From Ciborinia camelliae (taxonomy: Eukaryota; Ascomycota; Leotiomycetes; Helotiales; Sclerotiniaceae): 64,000 nucleotides of DNA. Shown here piece by piece: positions 48,077-60,028 of the stretch. The DNA is taken from assembly GCA_025890175.1 (NCBI GenBank), contig JANPYM010000003.1, positions 2,414,795-2,478,794 on the forward strand, written 5' to 3'. The notes below the pieces were generated by a model. It was not told where the DNA came from. It saw nothing but the letters and a program-made list of their open reading frames with translations, and made no database searches. The translations under genes were made by a program, and so were the position numbers. The first letter of the stretch is position 1, and each line of letters opens with the position of its first letter.

Positions 48077-50198
48077 ACGGAAGATCAGTCAGTGTCCATT
48101 AACTGGTGGGGGGATGAATCCATTCCACTGAATCCAGCCAACTCTCATCGCATAAATAAACATATAGAGTTCTAGACCAAGCAAACAACATACCAAGATA
48201 TGGATCCAACCTTCAATTCACCTTACACCAAGTCGGCACAAGGCTGATGAAGTATCCGATCAAGAAGCTCATATACTCGTCCAATATCTGCTACGCACAG
48301 CGCGCGATTCTTCGTTCGAATATATAAATAAATATAAGTTCTTTCCAAAATCCCCTCAAAGAATATCGACTTGTCCCCGAGCTTCTACAAAATGTCTCAA
48401 AACCACCTCGAACCTCACGAGTCGATCTTCCCACTCTTTCCCGTCTTTTCTTTTCTTTTCCTTTACTTGAATCACAAATCACGAAACACGTTAAGATTTT
48501 CTTCAGATTCCTTATCTTTTTTCAAAACAATGTTTCGTGTATATACGTACTAGGTATGTATATGTACCTATGTATGTAGGTATGGATGTATTTCAATCAA
48601 TAGAGAAAGAACGCGAAAAAGAAAATATCAATTCAGTTCGATATCGAACGCATCAATCTTATTATTGTTATCTATCGACCTATCTATCAACATATATCCT
48701 TCCAAGTCCAAGTCCTCAGCTCCAGGAACGACCATCACTATCCAATCGATAATGATCATATCCATCTCTACCCACCTTCACGGGCGTTCCAACTGAAGAA
48801 AATTGAACCTTGCGTGCTTGCCTTGAAAAAAACTCCACTGGAGCCCAGCCAGCTTGCGAGCTCGCCCAGCCATCTCGAATGAAATGCATTCATTCCTTTC
48901 AACGCGCTTGGATCCTGTCGAGATACCTTACCTTACAGGCTTACACCTTCACAATTGAATTGTGCCTATGTTTGTGCATCTCCAACCCGTTTGTGCTATC
49001 ATCTATGCATCTTCTCGCTCATGCATGCGTGCGGTGTACCGATGTACCATATCCGTTGCCCCATACCAATGCTCGTTGCCAGAACAATGCAGCAGCTAGT
49101 GTGGCCATCTCCAACTTCCTCTACCCAATCAAATCACAAAATCCTTCTTTTCCCATACAAATCATATAAACCCCATGCAGGCCAGGATGCAGGTCAGGGA
49201 CATGATCAAAAGTACTGGTCAACAGGCGGTCGCCGATACCAAAGCCTGTCTGGAGTTTTTTTAAATCATATTCTGGGGAGGTCGGGAAAGTATCTAATTG
49301 GGAGGAAAAAGCTGGAGCTTCTATGAACCATCTTGAAGTATTGTGTATCGGGTACTTTGTACAAATCACTTATACATGAAGAATTTTGTACATAACCTGA
49401 ACATTATCCGTTGAATCAAGTATCTACTATTTCATTATTACCACCCCACACGCTCTCTCTGTCATTTTCTACAATCCATAAAGTTCATCTCATCATTTCC
49501 CTCCGCCTATCTATCTAACGCAGCCGACTTTCACTGCATACTCCCTTACATTCTCCCATTCTCCCATCCACCCCGTGTTTCCCATTCAATTTCCACCGCT
49601 CTATATCTTCAAGCCTAGGAACCTCAACAGGCTATTGCGACACCAAGTGGTCCTGCAGCAAGGTGCCTGCCTCACTCCCCTCACTTGCCTGGCTCCATTT
49701 AGAAAACTCTTTTCTCGAGGCTTTGAAGAAAATTTCCATCTGAGCTTCTCTGTCACACCATCTCGTTGGACGAGTAACCTAGGCGAGTAACCTTAGGCCC
49801 CAAATTCCCCGCTTCACTATCACATTGCATTCACATGTTCGCATCAGTTCGCATCATTTCAAAGAGCGAAAGATTTTTAGGATACAACAGACTTTTGTAT
49901 TCGATTTAAAATTTGTGCGACAGCTTGCCCTTGCGTTAGGCACTCACTACTAAAGTTGTGCCAACGAGAGCAAAACGTCTTGCAAAGTATGCAAAGCCAG
50001 CAAACCCATGACCTACCTCCCTCATATTCTATGTTACAAATGTATGCTAGACCTAGCCAGGTAGCCTTATCGATGTCCCTAATTCCGAAATCCCATATGC
50101 AAAGCCGAATGCAGTGAAACTAGCAAAACTCCGTGTCCTGTAACCTGAGGAAGACCCATTTCATTTTGTATATTGGAGCCCAAGGCCGTAGATCGCAT
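48077..50198. other. Spacer upstream of the BTB gene and downstream of the next gene
   Basis: 2.1 kb containing the BTB promoter and the 3' UTR of the gene ending at 50199. Visible structure is limited to a GTATGTA/GTACCTA-rich stretch (48537-48590) and a CTATCTATCTA phrase near 49509. Short frames at 48810-49326 show no family and are not called. Confidence 0.5.
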
Positions 50199-51191
50199 TT
50201 AACTCATATCCATCTCAACCTCCACAGCATTAGGGAGCTCGGTCGTAGGAATTCCACCCGTTATCATTTCTTCAACGTGTCCATTGTTTGTCATAGCATT
50301 AACATTTGGACTGCTAGCCTTTGGTGTTTCGCTAGCCTCTAACAGCATATCACCCTCAAAGATTGGAACTGGTCCTTGAAGGTTCTTGAATGTTTGTTCC
50401 AAACTGCTGCTTACAAGTTTTCCTTGCTTGAGGTCATCTCCAAATAAAAAGTAGCCCTCTTGAGCTTCGATGAGATAACTGGCTAGTCCTCTACTTTGCA
50501 ATCGAATGATCACGTTATTGATAGGATAATGATTCTCGATATATTTTGTCCAGCCACGAACCGCAGCTTGGATATCTTCGTCGGCGCTGAACTTTGACCA
50601 GCCGATGCCAAGGTGTCGCGTGTACTCATCAATGGAAGGCTGGACGGGACCAGTAACCCCAGTTTGAATAGGTGTTGAGAGTGCACCATTCGCAACACTT
50701 TTCTCTTTGACCATTGATGGGGTGGAGCTTTGATCAATTCTTTGACTCTTGGCAGAACGTAGAATTGGTTGTTCTGGACTCGCCGCACGCAATGCCGCTT
50801 GTGCCTTTTCTTCAGCTTCTTTCTCTTCCAACCATGTACCGGTTTGACTATCTGCAGATAAGATATAGGCTTTGCTTGGTTTGATAAGTGTCATTCCTGG
50901 TCCATATTCCCATTCCTCTTCATTCTCGACAATTACTGGCTCAACAGGTGCCTGTAAAGTGTATTCATCGTCTTCAAAGTCAGCTTCGTCGCGTGAGCGT
51001 TTGCGACCTGCGGCCGATTGAGACGCTGAGGTTGGAGTGAGCCAAGAACTTGGAGGTGGTGATGACATGGGTGCCTTTACGAAAGGTGAAGTAAAAGTTG
51101 GTCGATTGCAAGAATGCTGAGGCGGTGATTGCGGCGGCATGGCAAGAACGGGAGAAGATTGGGAGAAAGATTGAGGAAAGAAGGAAACCAT
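50199..51191 (-). CDS. Conserved fungal protein of unknown function
   Basis: A single exon of 330 residues from ATG 51191 (MVSFFPQSFSQ). An in-frame ATG at 51251 would add 20 hydrophobic residues; I prefer the internal start because the added peptide is encoded by T-rich leader-like DNA. Order: Pro/Ser-rich SPFVKAPMSSPPPSSWLTP, a basic RKRSRDE patch that could be a nuclear signal, acidic ENEEEWEYGPGMTLIKPSK, then the best conserved block DEYTRHLGIGWSKFSADEDIQ...RGWTKYIENHYPINNV...GYFLFGDDLKQG (about residues 190-265), and an acidic tail. I recall similar proteins across filamentous ascomycetes, but no assigned function, and none can be inferred. Confidence 0.8.
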   Translation of the reverse strand: MVSFFPQSFSQSSPVLAMPPQSPPQHSCNRPTFTSPFVKAPMSSPPPSSWLTPTSASQSAAGRKRSRDEADFEDDEYTLQAPVEPVIVENEEEWEYGPGMTLIKPSKAYILSADSQTGTWLEEKEAEEKAQAALRAASPEQPILRSAKSQRIDQSSTPSMVKEKSVANGALSTPIQTGVTGPVQPSIDEYTRHLGIGWSKFSADEDIQAAVRGWTKYIENHYPINNVIIRLQSRGLASYLIEAQEGYFLFGDDLKQGKLVSSSLEQTFKNLQGPVPIFEGDMLLEASETPKASSPNVNAMTNNGHVEEMITGGIPTTELPNAVEVEMDMS

Positions 51192-51479
51192 GATGAATAA
51201 AAGAGTTTTTTTTAAGATATTGATTGAACAGATGGTCAGAAGAAGGCGCAACTTTAAGGTAACTATTTTATCAATTGATTGATGTTATTGGGTAGATGAT
51301 AGATGATAGATGATGGGTTATGGGTGATAAGTGATAGATGGAATTGGATTGATGTTAGAGAAAGAAGGTGGGAGTATGAAGTATGAAGTATGTATTGAGT
51401 GGTAGGTAGGTAGTTAGGAAGTATGAAAGTATTGATGGGAAGAGGAAGGGATAAAAGTCAAGTTGATTTAAGAGGGGAT

Positions 51480-51660
51480 TGATGAAGAAGAAGAAGAATG
51501 GAAAGGGAAAGGGAAAGGGAAAGGTGAAATACTTATTTTGTTTTGGGTTTGGGGGTGAAAAAGGTAGGAAGGAAAAGAAAAGGAATGGTGAGAGAAAGAG
51601 AGAGGAAAAGGAAAAGGAAAAGGAAGGCGGAAAGACGTCTTTGAAATGTAAGAAGGGAAG
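51480..51660. repeat. Polypurine tract with GGGAAA and GGAAAA microsatellites
   Basis: The plus strand is almost all A and G over most of this interval, with four consecutive GGGAAA units near 51501-51524 and three GGAAAA-type units near 51604-51625. A T/G-rich break lies at about 51535-51555. On the minus strand it is a polypyrimidine stretch roughly 300-470 bp upstream of the gene starting at 51191, so it may be part of that gene's promoter or leader. Confidence 0.75.
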
Positions 51661-52674
51661 GGCAGGAAAGGAAAGAACTTGGGGTACTTTTTTAAGAAGC
51701 TCCAATTGGATTATCAGAGTGAAAGTGAAAGCTTGCGCAACAACCTCTTTGAGGCTAGATCAGATGAAGGTTAGAGCTGTAGAAAGAATTGCCTTCAATA
51801 AAATGCTTGCCTTGCTTTGCCGTGTGGGTCTTTTTCATGGTCTGCTCAAACGAGGATTTGAGAGAATTCTAATTGGTTAGATAAAGAGACCATTCAGAGA
51901 CATTTTGGGGAAGTTGCTTGGATGAAAATGACGGAAGGTCGGGCTATGGACGGATAAAGCTATTTAGCCTAGCTGACCAATCAAGTTGTAGATTCTTCAA
52001 CCTTTCAAATTCTTTTCACCATTCTAGGCTCACCCTGGCACGGGCGATGCAACTTTCAACCTGGGAAACTTGGAAGGACCTCGAGGTAGCTGAACGGGAG
52101 GTACCCAGGTAGGAGGATGCTAGGACCTCATATCTTAGGTGTGATGGGAGTACCTAGCTGGAGGTAGGTACCTAGTAGGTATTCAACTCGGGATTAGTCA
52201 GCGCTGACTGGTCCCTTGACCATTTTTCAGCTTTTAGTTGCTTTTCAGATATCCGAAAAGAAAATAATTATCACATGGATGGCTGGGGAGCTCAAACACT
52301 CTTAGGAGATGTAACGTTCTTATATTTTAGCTTCAATTTATGTTAATTAGATATGTAGTAATTCGTAAAATGCATCAACTAAACCAATCAGAGCGAGGGG
52401 AACGTGTAATCATCACCGAAGGGTCTGAAGATGAGATAACTGTTAATATTGCCCAGGTGATTACGCATTTTACACTAGTCACTCACTCTTACGATGTGAT
52501 ATATTGACTTCTATATATGATCACGTGTAGTATTGATCATGTGACAGTGGGTGAAAATCAAAACCACAAGTTCTAGATAGTTACAATAATACAGTACCTC
52601 ATTACATATCATGGACTCAATGATTAATGCTCTGAACTATTTTATGCATAGACGAGCTTTGAGTACGGCCGCTC

Positions 52675-52734
52675 GGGCCGACCAATAATAATAGCCTTCG
52701 CCATAGGCTCGGCTATTATTATTGGCTACGGCCC
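52675..52734. repeat. Fold-back (inverted repeat) in a spacer
   Basis: The perfect arms CCAATAATAATAGCC (52682-52696) and GGCTATTATTATTGG (52711-52725) enclose a 14-nt loop. Outside a small internal loop they are extended by GGGCCG (52675-52680) pairing with CGGCCC (52729-52734). It could be a miniature inverted-repeat remnant, a structured RNA or a terminator-like element. No target-site duplication is obvious. Confidence 0.8.
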
Positions 52735-53197
52735 TTCACGACCTCCCTCGCAGCTCGTGCTGCGCAGCTTGTAAAGCCCTATGAACCAATTAAACATTTC
52801 TGAAATCTGATATTCCCGCACAGACCTTTACGTACTTTTTTCAGCCAATCCGCATCAGTCAGTTCCAGGGCTTACATAATCAATTCAGTGTTTTAAAATA
52901 TGTATGTTAGAGATAATAACAACTTTGTCATCCCAAATATCACATCACATGATACATCCTTACACACATATTTTTACGAGAATTTTTGATTGATGACATT
53001 CCAGGATCAGCCTTGCCCCGCCCCATCCTTAGCGCCGGCCATCTTTTATAATTTACCGTCATGGAATCCACCTTATGATCTGGATTGTAATTTATGGTGG
53101 TAGATTTGAGATTGCGATTTGATTTCATAACAAAAAGGAGTCGCATCCTAATAACAAAACGGAAACCAAACACAGATTTCCATACAAATCTATAAAA

Positions 53198-55446
53198 ATG
53201 GCTTCTGTAACGAATCTCGATAATGATGTGAATAGCAAGAGGGGTGACCGAGTTACTCCAGCATCTGTGAATGAAGTGAGGAATTTCATAGAACAATCAC
53301 TAGGAGAAAGTCTGCCAGATGTTGGAAATGATTCACGGTTTGGCACATACAATATACTTGCTGCGCTGAAAGACGGAGTAGCACTTTGCAAGTACGCTCA
53401 CCACCTTATCATATCATAGAGAGATCTCCAGTTTGCTAACTGACTTACAGGCTTGCAGCTCTTATTGATCCTACAAAAGTCCGTGGATTCAAACCCAAAG
53501 CGACAATGCCTTTTATACAACGGGAGAATATCGCCTTGTTTCTTGCCGCATGTGAAAAGCCACCCTTGAGTCTACATGCGCATGATAGATTCCTTACGGT
53601 TGATCTCTACGACGGGAAAGATCCTGCGCAAGTACTTCAATGTATCGCCGCATTCAGTAGAGCCGCCAATCGTGTCGAGCCTTCGAAATTTCCTAATCCT
53701 ATCGGTGCCAAATCTCGTGGGGGTGTCGCGAATCCGCAGGTTGCCGGCCAATATCTCAACAACAGAGGCAGGGAGGCTTCAACCAATAGCACTGCATCAT
53801 CAAGTTACAAGCCTGCTTCTTCTTTGGCGGCTTCAAGAACCGGTGGTTCGGATAGTGGTAGAAAAAGCCCTAGCATATTCGGTGCGCCTGCATCATCTAG
53901 TTCAGTTAGTACTTGGAGTAAAAAATCCGATGAGGGTGCCACAGCTCCAGCGTGGAATATTGCGCAATATGGATATATGGGAGGTGCAAGTCAAGGTAGT
54001 ATGGGAGTTTCATTTGGTGGCAGAAGACAAATTACAAACGCTGGTCCGAACGTTCCGAGTCTTGCTGAAAAAGAGAAGAAGCGAAGAGAAAAGGAGGCAG
54101 AAGATCAACGATTGAGGGTTGAAGCAGAAGAAGAAAAACAACGTAGAATTGCGGCTGAGGAGGAGATGGCTCGTATCGAAGAAGAAAGAAGATTCGCCGA
54201 GTTGCGACAAAAGACTTTGAACGAGAGTACGTAATCGGTTCACAACTTAATGCTGCTTTTGTACCCAATTCTATTCCCCGATCTATAATCCATACTTTTC
54301 CTCTTGCTCAAACACATCTTTTTGATTTCTTGAAACAGCTTTGATTCCTTGTTCTCCTCTAAAACCTTTTCTTGATAGGCAATACTGACTCCCTGGTCTG
54401 GAATAGAACGAGAATGGGAGGAGCAGGAACGCAGATGGAAAGCAGAGGAAGATCGTAGAAAGCAGGATGAAGCGGAGGCAGAGATTAGAGCTACGGAGGA
54501 GCGGAAGAGATTGAGGGGTACTAGCGACACCCGATTACAAGGACAATTCCTCAGTCAATACCAAGCTGAGAATGGTTTGAACAAGAAGAGCCATAGAACC
54601 GATTCTAGCGAGGCCGACAGGATTAGGCAATTGGAACAAGAGTTGGCAGAAGCTCGGGACCGAGAACGTCGATATGAAGCGGAAAGGGTCTCAAAACATA
54701 AAACTGGTGATCGGGAAGCCATTGTAAATCATGATCTGACATTGCGACTAAAGGAGGAGTCTTCAAAAGCTCGTCCAAGATCTCGTAGTCGCCCTCGTTT
54801 ACCATCGCGAAAGGACACCGATGAAACATGGAGAAAAGATGAACGAGACTACCTTCGCAAACAATGGAGCTCGCAAAATACAAGTGAAGATGCACCACCA
54901 GTCAAATCTCCTCGTCCATTACCGGAACCAACAGTAGCTACCGTTAAACCTCAACATACGGGCGGAGCAAGACCTCTACCCGATCCAACAAACTACACAT
55001 CCCCAACTTCTAAAGCTTCGAACCGCACCGATCGCTTCCTGTCCTCAAATGCTCCACCAACCCCACCGAGACCCACTACGACGTATTCAAATGAAATAGG
55101 AACGTTCTCCAGCAACGCCGAACGCGATGCCGAAGATCGCCGTCGTGTCGAATCTCAAACTAAAACCAAAGCCGGTGGGTGGGCTTCTAAATCTCTATTG
55201 GAAAAGGAGATGGAGATGGAGAGACAACGACAACAGGAATGGGAAGAGGGTCAGAATGAACTGAAGAATAAAGCCCCAAGCGGCGATGGAGTTGATGGCA
55301 TTGGTGGAGGTATCGGAGGAAAATGGGATGTTAATCAGTGGACGGGTTATACCGGGGGTGATGGGCAGAATAGGGGGACCCAAGGGATCGGGGCTGGTAG
55401 ACGGCAGATTGTGGGGCCGAGACCACCGCCTAATGGGGGAAAATAG
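53198..55446 (+). CDS. Calponin-homology (transgelin-like) actin-binding protein with long coiled coil
   Basis: Exons 53198..53391, 53451..54226 and 54407..55446 give 669 residues; introns are 59 and 180 nt, both with GTACG donors. Residues about 20-135 form one calponin-homology domain (VNEVRNFIEQSLGE, LKDGVALCKLAALIDP, ENIALFLAACEK, DLYDGKDPAQVLQCI). A calponin-like repeat follows at 236-260 (AQYGYMGGASQGSMGVSFGG), and a related one at the C-terminus (QWTGYTGGDGQNRG...GAGRRQIVGPRPPP). Between them lie a Glu/Arg/Lys coiled coil (about 270-345 and 370-410) and a disordered Pro/Ser region. The N-terminus matches transgelin/Scp1-type actin binders, but those are about 200 residues; the extension suggests a bundling or scaffold protein at actin structures (inference). 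Confidence 0.88.
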
Positions 55447-58400
55447 ATGCGAGATGGGAGATGCATCTCAATATATTTTTTGGGGTGTCGGATCTGATTG
55501 TTGGGACTGTTAGTTGTGGGTGGGAATCAAGTCATTGTGCATTTTTTGGAGCGGGTGGGTGGAGACGTAGCGCGTTTTGGGATGGATATTTTGGGGGTAT
55601 TGTACCTAGGCTAACGATGGGGGCGGGAGGGGACTCCATTGAGAAGGTTGGGTCGGACTGGATTGGGTGGCTCAGGGAGTAATGATTCATAGGTTGAATC
55701 AATGCCGATAGTAATAGTACAATACCTTGTAGGGGGTTAGTCTAATGGCAAACAATATATCAGATACATCAAGGTGTCCCAGTAGACACGTACATTCTAA
55801 AGAGCAGCTAGTTATTGACTTGATGAATGATAGGACTTTTTCACAGTGTAGAAAAATAATATCGAATTAGTACTCTAATTCTTCGCATAATCAACATGAG
55901 CGGCCAGAAGCCAATCTATGATGAGAAGGAACTTTGACGAGTAACTATTATTTCAAAACTTACCCTTCACCTTACACATATACTTCACCGCATCCAAATC
56001 GAGGGATGTTTCAAAGATACTCGAAAAAAGGGGACAGGGGATATTAATCTGTATATTCGAATCTCATACTCTCATGCTATTCTAGTATTCTCTGGCCCCC
56101 TTTGATTCCAAGGAGTTATTCACGGAATGGAATTTGGACAATTGAGTGTATCGTCCAGAGAGGATCTATGATGGGTATAGTGGAACGCGATTTAGAGAAC
56201 TCGAGGTATTTTTGACAGAGCCTCTGCCTACCTGGTGAATGATAGGTGGGTAGTCACGTGATCATCTCTTATATAACTTGATGATTTCTGGAAGAGGATC
56301 CTTTCCTCTGCAGCATAGTTCTTTTATCTGATTGCTGATACATGAAGCTATTCCCATATGCTGACGTGATGCGGGTGACAATTTTGGGGATATCAGGAAT
56401 ATGGACAGGGGCTTGAAATAATGGTAAACTGTTCTTTAATATTAGTGGATTTAAGAGTATCCCTGTGGAAAGGGGGAGAGGGTTGAAGGACATGTTGGAG
56501 TCAACATCGGTGCAGAAGTTGTGAGGTTGTGATTTCTTATATTACTAGTACTTTTTTTTTTTTTTTTTGCAAGCAATAAGTTGGCGGTTACTGAGATGGG
56601 GGTTGTTGAAGTTGAAAACAAGATTCTCAAGAATATATCTAAAGTTATAGCCAATTCAATGAGAATTAATGGCGCGAATTGGTAACAAAACTAGGTTGTG
56701 AAAATATATCTAATATTGGTGATTATGAGATTTAGTTGATGGGATTCACCCACACCACCGGCAATATCTACCTACCTCGTAGACAGCAGCTCTATCGTAA
56801 GCACCCTCCTACGCAGTAGCAGCAGCAATCCTAGGCTGGAAATCTTGTTTGGAGTGGTTTGGAAAACGAGTGATTCAAGGAGCTATTTTTGTTTGGGGGT
56901 TGGTTGGTTGGCAAGTTACCTAGTGAGTGAAAGTCCTAGGTATCTCATTCTCAAAACTCTGCTGGCATTGCACCAGACGATAATATAAGCAGTCAAATAT
57001 AACTTGGACCAAGAGGGATCAAAAACATTCAATGAATTAGGATGATAATGCAATGTCTTTAGTTTCATCTAGACTTATTTATATATTGTGGGTAGGAAAC
57101 CCTGAGCAATCCATCAAAGAAAGTCGGGATGGGAAGGGTTAAATAATCATGACTGCATTCTTCATCCATTCTAATGATTATATTATGCATTGATATGAAG
57201 TCATACTGTACTAGCGTCTGGAGCTGTGAGAGGGTATGTTGTGAGGTTCAAAATTAAAGATCAAAACCTTTGAATAGATGGTTAGATCTAGTGGATTTGT
57301 AGTCTCTTCGAATGTTTCGATTTATATTTCCTCAGATGTGTAACTAAATTCCGAAGATCTGGTACTATCATCTCATCTCCCTCCCTTTCCAGCAGACTTT
57401 TTTTGGTTGCACATCTACAACAATTTCCTGGGAATTGTACTTGTGATTCTAGATTTGCTACTGCAGGCCTCCTTTCCTTCCTTGCCCACACTCAAGTTCT
57501 CGCCGAGACAGTGAGTATTGTATGTTTACATTAAGTAATGTTTTTGAGATATCAGATAAGTACTCTTAAAGTTCTCACTCATCGAGAGGAGCATAAAAAT
57601 ATATGTAAGCTTAGGAAGTATATCTTGTTCTTGTTCCTAGAAATATAAAGTAACAGCAGTATCTCGTCATATAATTTAATACCTATACCCTCAAAGACAT
57701 GAGCACTTTTGAGGCTTTAAATGATTGTAAGATCATATATTACAAGCTTATGCTGCCATTGTTCTCATAAACATAAAGCAATGACGGACCATCACCTGAG
57801 TTCCTATGAATTAGTGATGGATACAAAATTCTAGTGCCAACTTCGACATCCAGCACACTATCGCCCGAGAGGATATTTGCTATGATAGGCGCACTCAAAA
57901 ACGTACACTTCCATATTGACAATGTTCTTGAGCACATAAAATTCGTGACCGCAGAACATCGAGCCATAATACAATGATAGCATTGGAACAAATATTGATA
58001 GAAGCAGCGAGGCATTATGAATAAGGGACAACGAAGATTGCAAAGCTGGACAGGCACGTGAAAATCTACTGCAGAAAGATGTCTTGGCTTTGATATGTGC
58101 AGACAGCATATACTCACTGGGGTATCTTCATGTGCTAGTTCGTCTGAGGATATCTTCGGCGGATGACATCGAAAATGCAGATCAATGCTAGCTGCTGGAC
58201 TTCATTCAATGAATGACCAAGAACTTCTCACCTTGAGGTGAGCTGCCACTGTGTCTGATGAGCGAGATTCTGAGCTCGCTCTCGACAGTTGCTATCAATA
58301 TTCCAGAGTCCATTACACTTCTCGGTTCGCAAGAGATGTTGAGCATGAGTCAGATCCCAGAAAGAACCCACCAAATCATATAACAATGCCGAGATTGATT

Positions 58401-60016
58401 TTTCGGCTCGAGGAAAAACCGTGGAGAAGTCTTACAACTGTATAAGATTTCAATATTGACAGCGTCAATAGAATCCGACATATCTTCCGAAAGACCTCCG
58501 AGGTCTTTCATTTCCCAGGCGTTCTTGGTTTATTCCTAAAGACACCCGAAAAGTTCCACCCCAACACGATCATTCAAAGACGATCCTAATCTGCACCAGA
58601 ACATCAGTCTAGAGCCTCGCGATAATCACTGGTTCATACTGTGTTGTACCTAACACATCTCGTGTTGGCGTCAGGGAAAACAATGGACTATTTTCCCACT
58701 CCCTGTCATAGAAGAGGAGACTATAGCTAGTTCTGCTGTTGGGATAGCGGCGCGTTCTCATTCATCCGTGGAAACGTTTTGACGGCTCTTATAATCACAT
58801 CATATCAAATACGAATAGTTTGATCCGAGAGATATAGTGACACTGATAAGCATCTGAGTGAGCAAGCGCCGAGTCTACAGCTGATATGGAAAAAAAGTTG
58901 AAGGAAATGGATTTTCGACAGGAGGATAGGTGGAGAACATTCGAGAAAGCGGACGACCGGATAGGTCTACGGGAGATAGTTTGGTATGGAGAGAGGATTG
59001 TGATGGAGGTATGCAGCACTGATAGACAGGACACAAGACCTGGGGAGTTAATTTTAGTGAGAATCAGGTGGCTTCCCGAGCCCATGATTGATAGTATTCT
59101 GGAAATGCGAGGAAATAGAAATGTAGAGGTAGAACATAGTTTGAGACACATGTCCCACGTGTGGAAAGGGTGCGGCGATGGAAGAGAAAAGGTATGTGGG
59201 ATTACTGCGCAACATGAATAGATAGATAGATTCGGGTTTGCATTTGATGCTTTGGTCTAAATTTGTGCAGTAATGTGATCTTGGACTGATTCCACTGCCA
59301 CCGATTAGCCATCGACACCCGAACCTTATGATCACATCATCACCGAAGTAAAGCGAATAGATCAAAAATTAGAGATGAGTAAACTATAACGCGACGATCA
59401 TCAATTTAGATCGTGAAAAGGTGCCTGGAATCTCAGACGTGTTCGTTTTGCGGGAAAATAATGGGTAAATGCCTGGGTGATGAAGAATACAATCGACTCA
59501 GCATTTGCAAATAGACTTTCTGGATGTCTGATTTGGGTTTAAATCACAAGACATTGAGTTGTACATCTACATATACATCTCGCAGCAGGACAGCACCATC
59601 TCATAATGCGGTGTATTCCTCATAGATGTGTAGTGACAATGCAAGGTGGCATTGCCATCTCATCGCATCGCAAAGGGGCTGGGTAGTTTTGCGGGGTGCA
59701 GGAGATCATGAATCAAGAGGGGCAAACAAATAAGCAAAATGAAAGCTCCGAAATGATAACAATAATATGTAAGTATGGTACTGGTCTACTGGTCCCAACT
59801 GTACATTATTAAGTTAGTCAGTAACAAAATACGGAGTAGAGCTGTGGGGCTATACCCTTAACCGAGTACGTATGGATGCAAATTACGATTAGCAGAAGTC
59901 ATTTGTATGGTTGTACCATACTGTTGGATGCCAAGGTAATTGAAAATTTGACGTGCGAAAGCAAAGCTGGGTGAGACAAACTGAACATAAGCTGTGGGTA
60001 CTGTATTCTTATTGTA

Positions 60017-60028
60017 TAACCCTAACCC
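60017..60028. repeat. Two-unit telomere-like repeat
   Basis: TAACCCTAACCC matches two CCCTAA units, the common fungal telomere repeat. It is too short to indicate a chromosome end and is probably incidental or an interstitial trace. Confidence 0.4.

Larger units (their letters stand above)
51192..53197. other. Divergent spacer with purine-rich tract and a fold-back sequence
   Basis: 2.0 kb between divergent genes. On the left (51293-51345) is a GATAGATGATAG-type repeat. About 51480-51660 is a strong polypurine tract. A strong fold-back lies at 52675-52734. TACCTAGG-related sequences occur near 52100-52180. No coding frame is convincing. Confidence 0.6.

Noticed and set aside
52675..52760. 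The fold-back as a CRISPR or phage-type terminator
   Set aside because: There is a single copy in a eukaryotic spacer, with no spacer-repeat array and no adjacent gene end.
57740..58117. Overlapping minus-strand frames of 83 and 125 codons
   Set aside because: Cys/Leu-rich composition without a domain. They could be remnants of a gene, but no ordered family motifs are visible.
60017..60028. Chromosome end or subtelomere
   Set aside because: Only two telomere-like units, embedded in ordinary spacer, with housekeeping genes nearby.
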